From: JASBTN01 sp965228805
GTDB lineage: Bacteria > Pseudomonadota > Alphaproteobacteria > Rhodobacterales > Rhodobacteraceae
Direction: 5' to 3'
Assembly (NCBI RefSeq): GCF_965228805.1
Contig: NZ_CBDDIE010000003.1
Location: forward strand, 3,224,001 to 3,288,000
DNA: 64,000 nucleotides
Made by a program: the position numbers and the translations under genes
Notes under the pieces: generated by a model
Told to the model about the DNA's origin: nothing
Databases searched by the model: none
Seen by the model: the letters and a program-made list of their open reading frames with translations, nothing else
In this document: one piece after another, positions 58,814 to 64,000 of the stretch
Layout of the letters: each line of letters starts with the position of its first letter
Numbering within the stretch: position 1 is the first letter of the stretch

Positions 58814-58862
58814 GCAAAACTTTTTTGAAAAGTTTTGCCAAGAGTTTTCTGAAAACTCTTGG
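58814..58862. repeat. Double-hairpin intergenic element, copy B (likely bidirectional terminator)
   Basis: CAAAACTTTTTTGAAAAGTTTTG is at 58815-58837 in near-palindromic form, followed by CCAAGAGTTTT-CTG-AAAACTCTTGG-type pairing at 58838-58862. It occupies nearly the whole gap between convergent tetR and sufS. It has the same arrangement as copy A at 48124-48170, in opposite orientation. Confidence 0.7.
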
Positions 58863-58867
58863 ACCCG

Positions 58868-60091
58868 TCACGCCAGTAGCCGGTGGCACAGCTCCAGCCC
58901 CTCGACCAGCTTGTCCACTTCCGCCTTGGTGTTGTAGACGCCGAAGCTCGCCCGCGCGGTGGCGGCGACGCCCAGATGCTCCATCAACGGCTGGGCGCAG
59001 TGGTGACCGGCGCGCACCGCGATGCCCTTCTTGTCGAGAATCGTGGACAGGTCATGCGCATGGGCTGCGCCATCCATGGTGATCGAGAATATGGCAGCTT
59101 TTCCAGCGGCTTGCCCCTGGACATTTACCCAGTTGAGCCCGGCGAACCTTTCCGTCGCATAGGCGGCCAGACCTGCCTCATGCGCCGCGACATTTTCCAT
59201 GCCCAGCTCCATCAGGTACTCCAGCGCCGCACCCAGGCCGATGGTCTGCACGATGCCCGGCGTGCCCGCCTCGAACTTCAGGGGCGCGTCATTGTAGGTG
59301 ATCACGTCCTTCGAGACTTCGCGGATCATGTCGCCGCCACCGATGAAGGGTTGCATCTCGGCCGCGCGCTCGGCCCGGACATAGATCGCACCCGACCCGG
59401 ACGGGCCATAGAGCTTGTGGCCCGTAATGGCGTAGAAATCGCAGCCAATGTCCTGCACATCCACCGGCATGTGCACAGCACCTTGCGAGCCATCGACCAG
59501 CGTCGCGACACCCTTTTCGCGCGCGCCCGCGCAAATGGCTTTCACATCAACAACGGTCCCCAACACATTGGAACACTGGGTAATTGCGACGAGTTTTGTA
59601 TTGGGACCAATGGCGTCCAGAACCTTCTGCGGGTCCAGCGAACCATCCAGTTCGGGATCGACCCATTTCAACACCACGCCCTGGCGTTCGCGCAGGAAAT
59701 GCCATGGCACGATGTTGGCGTGATGCTCCATGGTGGACAGCACGATCTCATCCCCGGCCCGCAGGCGCGGAGCGGCCCAGGCGTAGGAGACCATGTTGAT
59801 CCCTTCGGTGGTGCCGGAGTTCAGGATGATCTCGTCCTCGGACCCTGCGTTCAGGAACCTAGCAATGGTGCCACGCACGGCTTCATACTTTTCGGTCGCC
59901 AGATTCGAGAGGAAATGCAAACCCCTGTGAACATTGGCATATTCCTCGGCATAGCCACGATTGACCGCGTCGATCACCGCCTGCGGCTTCTGCGCCGAAG
60001 CCCCATTGTCGAGGTAGCACAGCGGCTGCCCGTTCACCTCACGCGACAGGATCGGGAAATCGGCGCGGATGGCATCCACATCATAGGTCAT
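58868..60091 (-). CDS. sufS: Cysteine desulfurase SufS
   Basis: A 407-residue PLP enzyme that takes sulfur from cysteine for Fe-S cluster assembly. The PLP lysine is K226 (ITGHKLYGPSG), the nucleophile C365 (VRAGHHCAQP), and the N-terminal YLDNGASAQKPQAVID and NVHRGLHFLSNLAT are SufS hallmarks. Length is typical for the SufS group. It is the last gene of the suf operon in this window and overlaps the upstream YIP1 gene by four bases. No sufE is seen here. Confidence 0.96.
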   Translation of the reverse strand: MTYDVDAIRADFPILSREVNGQPLCYLDNGASAQKPQAVIDAVNRGYAEEYANVHRGLHFLSNLATEKYEAVRGTIARFLNAGSEDEIILNSGTTEGINMVSYAWAAPRLRAGDEIVLSTMEHHANIVPWHFLRERQGVVLKWVDPELDGSLDPQKVLDAIGPNTKLVAITQCSNVLGTVVDVKAICAGAREKGVATLVDGSQGAVHMPVDVQDIGCDFYAITGHKLYGPSGSGAIYVRAERAAEMQPFIGGGDMIREVSKDVITYNDAPLKFEAGTPGIVQTIGLGAALEYLMELGMENVAAHEAGLAAYATERFAGLNWVNVQGQAAGKAAIFSITMDGAAHAHDLSTILDKKGIAVRAGHHCAQPLMEHLGVAATARASFGVYNTKAEVDKLVEGLELCHRLLA

Positions 60092-60705
60092 TGAACGGGT
60101 CCAATCATGTTGGGGTCAGGGGCAAAGCCCAACAGGGCCAGGAGGATTGTGGCCACTACGGTCAGCACAAAGGAAGCGGCAAAGATCGTGGCGATCATGC
60201 CCAGGGCCACCAGGCCGGGAGAGCGGAAGCCATGCAGCTCGGTCACGAACATGACCAGGATCCAGAATATCCCGATGACCCCTGCCAGCATCAGAAGGAC
60301 CGACATGGCAGGGGCGAACAGGCCCAGAACCACCGCCGTGACATTGACCAGCAGTTGCAGCGCGGTGACCCAGACCATTGTGACCAGGGTGTCCTCGAAC
60401 CTGCCGGTGCCGCCAAAGGCGCGCCCGACGCGGTCGATCAGGAACACGAACATCAACGTGGCCACCGCGTTGATCCCACCGAAAACAAGGGCCGCGCTGG
60501 AGGGGGCCGTGGGCGCGCCCTCCTCAACCGGGGTCGTGCCGATCATCACGATGGATACCATCGTCATCAGCACCAGGAGCAGCGCCAGCATGTGCCACAG
60601 CGCCCGGCGCGAGAAGTCTTCCGCGAATAGGTCGCGCGCCACCTTGCGCGGCTCGGGCACGCTTTGCAGCGCGAGGCCCAGCAGGTATCCGGCCTCCCAC
60701 CTCAT
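60088..60705 (-). CDS. YIP1-family membrane protein
   Basis: A 205-residue inner-membrane protein with about five hydrophobic segments (LWHMLALLLVLMTMVSIVMI, ALVFGGINAVATLMFVFLID, VLLMLAGVIGIFWILVMFVT, IATIFAASFVLTVVATILLA). It begins MRWEAGYLLGLALQSVPEPR, a short soluble head. The family's role in bacteria is not established. Its ATG at 60705 overlaps the stop of the next YIP1-type gene and its stop overlaps sufS, so it is firmly in the suf transcript. Confidence 0.8.
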   Translation of the reverse strand: MRWEAGYLLGLALQSVPEPRKVARDLFAEDFSRRALWHMLALLLVLMTMVSIVMIGTTPVEEGAPTAPSSAALVFGGINAVATLMFVFLIDRVGRAFGGTGRFEDTLVTMVWVTALQLLVNVTAVVLGLFAPAMSVLLMLAGVIGIFWILVMFVTELHGFRSPGLVALGMIATIFAASFVLTVVATILLALLGFAPDPNMIGPVQ

Positions 60706-61181
60706 GGGTATTCCGCCTCGCGCCAGTTGATCGACCAGAAGGCCAGGAAACCGGCCAGGGCAATCAGCCCCGTCACCGACAGTGCCGGACCGGGGCCGAT
60801 GAACCCGGCGACCAACCCGTTCAGCAGCCACAGGGGCGCCGCGCAGAGCAGTGCCCAGAAAAGCGCAAATCGCGCGCGATAGGCGTTGCCACGCCCGCCG
60901 AAGACCCGCGCGATGAGATGGCTGAGCGTGCCAAGCGCATAGAGCACCAATGGCATGATGAAAACCCAGGCCAGCAGCGTGGCCCCGATCAGCATCTGCA
61001 CATCCTCGCCCTGCAGGAACGCCTCACGCGAGAGGCGCGGCCATTGCGCAACAAAGATGATGACGCAAGCGCCCATCAGCACCGCGATGGCGCGGTCCTC
61101 ACGCGTTTCACCGCCGACACGGCGACGAAACATGGCGCGCGGGCGGCGATAGCTGCCCAGGATATCCATGACAATCGACAT
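60702..61181 (-). CDS. YIP1-family membrane protein, shorter paralogue
   Basis: A 159-residue protein with a basic N-terminus (GSYRRPRAMFRRRVGGETRE) and four hydrophobic segments (AIAVLMGACVIIFVAQWPRL, MLIGATLLAWVFIMPLVLYA, FALFWALLCAAPLWLLNGLV, VTGLIALAGFLAFWSINW). Its head resembles that of the longer neighbour, and the two may work as a pair. It starts 15 bases after sufD and overlaps the next gene by four. Function unknown. Confidence 0.78.
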   Translation of the reverse strand: MSIVMDILGSYRRPRAMFRRRVGGETREDRAIAVLMGACVIIFVAQWPRLSREAFLQGEDVQMLIGATLLAWVFIMPLVLYALGTLSHLIARVFGGRGNAYRARFALFWALLCAAPLWLLNGLVAGFIGPGPALSVTGLIALAGFLAFWSINWREAEYP

Positions 61182-61196
61182 GAGACCCCTTTTGGA

Positions 61197-62465
61197 TCAG
61201 CTGCGATGGCGCTGCAACCAGGCATCCAGTCGCGCCGTGATGTCCTCAGCGATCTCCTCGTTCTCGATCTCTTCGATGGCGTCGGCCAGGAAGGCCAGCA
61301 CCAGAAGGTCGGTCGCCAGGATCTCGGGCACACCGCGCGACCGCAGGTAGAAAAGCGCCTCTTCGTCGATCGCACCGGAGGTGGAGCCGTGCGAACAGGC
61401 CACGTCATCGGCGTAGATCTCAAGCTCCGGCTTGGCGTAGAACTGCGCGTCCTCGTCCAGTAGAAGCGATTGCGACTTCTGGTAGCCATCGGTCTTCTGT
61501 GCACCCGCCTTGACCAGGATCTTGCCCTGGAACACGCCGGTCGCACCGTTGCGCAGCACTTTCTTGAACACCTGGCGGCTTTCGCAATTCACCGCGTCAT
61601 GGGTGATGAAAACCGTGTCATCGTGGTGGAAATCACCGTCGCCCATGGCGGCACCGGCCACATGGGCCTGGGCATCGTCGCCGGTGAACTCGATCACGCA
61701 TTCATTGCGGGTCAGGCGCCCGTTCACGGTCATGGTAAAGCTCTTGAACGTGCTTTCCTTGCCCAAACGCGCGAAGCAATGGGTCACGGCACGGCGTTCA
61801 TGATCGCGGCCCTGCGCACGCACGTGGTGGAAGGCGGCGCCATCGCCGACCTCGACCTCCATCACCTTGTTGAACCGCGCCGCAGCGGGGCCGTTCTCGA
61901 GCAGGGTCAGGTCGGCACCCGGTTCCAGCTTGATGACGTGGTGCAGGATCGCGTCTGACGCGGTGTCCTCGTGGCGGTAGATCAGCGAGACGGGTTTCGC
62001 CGCCTCACCGGTCACCCGGATCAGCACACCGTCGGTGGCATAGGCGGTGTTCAGCGTCGCCAGCTGGCGCAGCACAGGATCCTGACCACGGGTTTCCAGC
62101 ACGCCGTAGACGTCCTTGGCCCAGTGGATGTCGGCCTGCCCGGCGTCGGCCAGACGCTCGATCTCGACCCCCGCCAGCTCCAGCGGGTCAGAGGCCTCGG
62201 CGTCGAAGACACCGTCGACAAAGACGATCTTCAGCCGGTCGATGGCGTCATACAGCGGCAGTTCCTCGCCGTGATCAAAGATGGCGGCCGGCGTGGCCTC
62301 ATCGGCGATCAGCGTGTCCGGACGGGTGTATTTCCAATACTCGTCGCGGCGGCCGGGCATGCCGGCGGCGGAAAGGCGCGCGCGCGCATCCTCGCGCGCG
62401 GTCTTGGCCCAGGCGCCCGAGGCGGGCAGCGAACGGGTCGTGGAGGCAGTGTCAGGCAGTCCCAT
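61197..62465 (-). CDS. sufD: Fe-S cluster assembly protein SufD
   Basis: A 422-residue scaffold-complex subunit of SufBCD. The C-terminal half carries the SufBD core: ARLGKESTFKSFTMTVNGRL, CESRQVFKKVLRNGATGVFQ, GKILVKAGAQKTDGYQKSQS, PELEIYADDVACSHGSTSGA and AIDEEALFYLRSRGVPE. It binds SufC and SufB in the cytoplasm. The ATG shares one base with the sufC stop. SufB is not in the window and probably lies just upstream of the edge. Confidence 0.95.
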   Translation of the reverse strand: MGLPDTASTTRSLPASGAWAKTAREDARARLSAAGMPGRRDEYWKYTRPDTLIADEATPAAIFDHGEELPLYDAIDRLKIVFVDGVFDAEASDPLELAGVEIERLADAGQADIHWAKDVYGVLETRGQDPVLRQLATLNTAYATDGVLIRVTGEAAKPVSLIYRHEDTASDAILHHVIKLEPGADLTLLENGPAAARFNKVMEVEVGDGAAFHHVRAQGRDHERRAVTHCFARLGKESTFKSFTMTVNGRLTRNECVIEFTGDDAQAHVAGAAMGDGDFHHDDTVFITHDAVNCESRQVFKKVLRNGATGVFQGKILVKAGAQKTDGYQKSQSLLLDEDAQFYAKPELEIYADDVACSHGSTSGAIDEEALFYLRSRGVPEILATDLLVLAFLADAIEEIENEEIAEDITARLDAWLQRHRS

Positions 62466-63220
62466 CAGGCCCGCTCCGCCAGGATATCGGCATAGCCGTT
62501 GTGTTCGACTTCCAGCGCCAGCTCGGGCCCGCCCGATTTCACGATGCGGCCGTTCGCCATGATATGCACCACGTCCGGTTTGATATGGTCCAGCAGGCGC
62601 TGGTAGTGTGTGATGACCAGGAAGCTGCGACCCGCGTCACGCAGGGCATTCACGCCCTCGGACACCAGTTTCATCGCGTCCACGTCGAGACCGGAGTCAG
62701 TCTCGTCCAGGATGCACATCTTGGGCTCCAGCATGGCCATTTGCAGGATCTCGTTGCGCTTTTTCTCGCCACCCGAGAAGCCGACGTTCACCGGGCGTTT
62801 CAACATGTCGGCGTCGATCTTCAGATCCTTCGCCTTGGCGCGGATGAATTTCAGGAATTCGGCGGCGGACATTTCTTCCTCGCCACGCGCCTTGCGCTGC
62901 GCGTTCACGGCGGTGCGCAGGAAGGTCATGTTGCCCACGCCGGGGATTTCGACCGGGTATTGGAAGGCCAGGAACAGACCGGCGGCGGCGCGCTCTTCCG
63001 GTTCCAGCTCCAGCAGGTCCTCGCCGTCCAGGGAGGCTTCGCCACCCATGACCTCATAACCGTCGCGGCCCGACAGCACATAGGACAGCGTCGATTTGCC
63101 CGAGCCGTTCGGCCCCATGATCGCATGCACGGCGCCCGCGGGAACTTCCAGGTCGACGCCTTTGAGGATCTGCTTGTCCTCTTCTTCAAGTTTGACCTGC
63201 AGGTTGTTGATTTTCAGCAT
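62465..63220 (-). CDS. sufC: Fe-S cluster assembly ATPase SufC
   Basis: A 251-residue cytoplasmic ABC-type ATPase. Walker A GPNGSGKST, the SufC-specific LSGRDGYEVMGGEASLDGED, Q-loop LAFQYPVEIPGVG, signature FSGGEKKRNEILQMA and Walker B CILDETDSGLD are complete. AGAGGA precedes the ATG at 63220; an upstream ATG at 63238 is weaker. It drives conformational change in SufBD. Confidence 0.96.
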   Translation of the reverse strand: MLKINNLQVKLEEEDKQILKGVDLEVPAGAVHAIMGPNGSGKSTLSYVLSGRDGYEVMGGEASLDGEDLLELEPEERAAAGLFLAFQYPVEIPGVGNMTFLRTAVNAQRKARGEEEMSAAEFLKFIRAKAKDLKIDADMLKRPVNVGFSGGEKKRNEILQMAMLEPKMCILDETDSGLDVDAMKLVSEGVNALRDAGRSFLVITHYQRLLDHIKPDVVHIMANGRIVKSGGPELALEVEHNGYADILAERA

Positions 63221-63253
63221 TTTACTTCCTCTCATCACCCGGTGAAGGGTGGT

Positions 63254-63433
63254 TCATTTCTTCAGTACCAGACGGGCAAACAGGGTGCCCAGACTGCCGG
63301 AGACAAAGCTTGTCACCAGGATTTGTTGTGTGCTCAGCATCGGGGCGACCCGGCTGATCGTGAAGGCGAAGACGGCGCAGAAGAGGCCGGTCAACACCGC
63401 GGATTTCAGGGCGACGGTCCAGGTGGCGCCCAT
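63254..63433 (-). CDS. 59-residue membrane protein in the suf operon
   Basis: A small open frame of 60 codons including stop, beginning MGATWTVALKSAVLTGLFCA and ending FARLVLKK. It has two hydrophobic segments (about residues 10-28 and 36-52) with basic flanks, as expected of a small inner-membrane hairpin protein. It starts three bases after the YbjQ stop and ends 33 bases before sufC, so the gap would otherwise be unexplained. No Shine-Dalgarno is obvious, which fits translational coupling to the gene before it. Family not recognised. Confidence 0.65.
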   Translation of the reverse strand: MGATWTVALKSAVLTGLFCAVFAFTISRVAPMLSTQQILVTSFVSGSLGTLFARLVLKK

Positions 63434-63436
63434 GGG

Positions 63437-63748
63437 TCAGCGCACCGTGACCGCTGTGCCGGAGGCCGAAACCATCAGCATGTTGTTGATCACCTCATAG
63501 TCCAGATCGACGCCGACGACCGCATTCGCGCCCTTTTCGGCCGCGCGTTCTTCAAGCTCTTGCAGCGCCACCTCGCGGGCCTTGCCCAGCTCCTGTTCAT
63601 AGGCGCCCGACCGACCGCCGACGATATCGGTGATCGCGGCGAAGACGTCGCGGAAAACGTTGGCGCCCAGGATCGCCTCGCCCACGACGATGCCGTGGTA
63701 CCGGGCGATCAACTGCCCTTCGACGGAGGGTGTGGTGGTAATGATCAT
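63437..63748 (-). CDS. YbjQ/UPF0145 family protein
   Basis: A 103-residue protein of the YbjQ family: MIITTTPSVEGQLIARYHGI, VVGEAILGANVFRDVFAAIT, ARAEVALQELEERA-like text (AREVALQELEERAAEKGANA) and VVGVDLDYEVI, MLMVSASGTAV. It forms a pentameric fold in known structures and is listed as a putative heavy-metal-binding protein, but no role is proven. AGAGGAGAG lies upstream of the ATG. It lies in the suf operon between the partial gene and sufC. Confidence 0.9.
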   Translation of the reverse strand: MIITTTPSVEGQLIARYHGIVVGEAILGANVFRDVFAAITDIVGGRSGAYEQELGKAREVALQELEERAAEKGANAVVGVDLDYEVINNMLMVSASGTAVTVR

Positions 63749-63767
63749 CGGTCGTCTCTCCTCTGGA

Positions 63768-64000
63768 TCACTGCGCGGGTACGGATGGGCGCAGCGCGGC
63801 GGGGAAATGGGTCATCAGGTCGTGCTTGGCCTTGTCGATCCCGTCCATGTAGGCCAACGGCCCGTCCGGCAGGCTCGGCAGCGCCTTGCGGATGTCCTCA
63901 TGGCGCATCGGCAGGCCCAAGGGCCGGGCAATCGAGGCGGCGTAATCGTAGTATTTCAGCCGCCCGTGGCTCATCGGGTCGAGCCAGGTGTTCTGAACGC
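63768..64000 (-). CDS. C-terminal part of an unidentified protein in the suf operon
   Basis: An open frame runs in from beyond 64000 and stops at 63768, giving about 76 residues (VQNTWLDPMSHGRLKYYDYA, RPLGLPMRHEDIRKALPSLP, ending ALRPSVPAQ). No start is needed inside the window; the ATG at 63974 is internal because the frame stays open upstream. It does not match the C-terminus of SufB. Family not recognised. It is 19 bases upstream of ybjQ in the same direction. Confidence 0.6.
   Translation of the reverse strand, partial: VQNTWLDPMSHGRLKYYDYAASIARPLGLPMRHEDIRKALPSLPDGPLAYMDGIDKAKHDLMTHFPAALRPSVPAQ

Noticed and set aside
63768..63974. A separate 68-residue gene starting at 63974
   Set aside because: The frame stays open upstream to the window edge, so the ATG is most likely internal to a longer gene.
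1..64000. CRISPR arrays, rRNA, tRNA, prophage or defence cassettes
   Set aside because: No regularly spaced direct repeats, no tRNA-like cloverleaf or rRNA sequence, and no integrase or restriction-type genes were recognised.

Overview
The window is about 64 kb of GC-rich, densely packed chromosome from an alphaproteobacterium, almost certainly Rhodobacterales (Roseobacter group). The evidence is gene content and order: rpsB-tsf, the pst-phoU-phoB operon with phoR close by, a suf operon carrying YIP1 and YbjQ genes, a non-pyrrolysine MttB methyltransferase, two small families I associate with Rhodobacterales (DUF6456- and DUF6477-like), and many ATGA/TGATG stop-start overlaps. No rRNA, tRNA, CRISPR array, prophage or plasmid module was seen. 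The species cannot be named from the sequence.

Layout. 1-5.8 kb: a secreted hypothetical and an acyl-CoA ligase divergent from an XRE-cupin regulator, an ACR3 arsenite exporter and an orphan family-5 solute-binding protein. 5.85-5.96 kb: a gene-free gap with a good promoter, a hairpin and a terminator, read here as a small RNA. 6.1-9.4 kb: an RTX calcium-binding protein, 3-hydroxybutyrate dehydrogenase, then a tandem array of four paralogous small signal-peptide/single-TM proteins, the last one frameshifted. 9.4-12.7 kb: LysE/ArgO exporter, DUF502 protein and the pseudouridine catabolic pair psuG-psuK. 12.7-14.8 kb: a palindromic repeat element, a structured leader, rpsB and tsf. 15.3-20 kb: a LuxR solo overlapping aroQ, then an IS30-family element abutting a 5'-truncated glycosyltransferase and a methyltransferase.

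20-30.1 kb is an amino-sugar and peptidoglycan-recycling regulon: an ABC sugar importer, a Gfo/Idh oxidoreductase and murQ on the minus strand, divergent from a sugar kinase, a GntR repressor, a SIS-type deaminase and nagA. Repeated GGTA-type sites cover both divergent promoters. 30.1-31.4 kb: an Lrp-type regulator and a nitrilase-family hydrolase. 31.5-40 kb, read on the minus strand: phoR, a membrane GGDEF diguanylate cyclase, then pstS-pstC-pstA-pstB-phoU-phoB behind a three-repeat Pho box. 40-48 kb: small Rhodobacterales-type hypotheticals, an MttB homologue, an AraC regulator, a VOC protein, guaA, a family-8 glycosyltransferase and an ABM-fold protein. 48-58.8 kb: a second acyl-CoA ligase, two EamA transporters, a FadL porin, a P-loop protein, an unrecognised lipoprotein operon, MetA (with the Glu111 associated with acetyl transfer), PPK2 and a TetR regulator. 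58.9-64 kb: the 3' part of a suf Fe-S operon (sufC, sufD, two YIP1 genes, sufS) with an unlisted 59-residue membrane gene.

The least explained items are the small-protein array, the predicted sRNA, the rpsB leader with mutually exclusive or pseudoknotted helices, and two diverged copies of a double-hairpin element, each placed between convergent genes.
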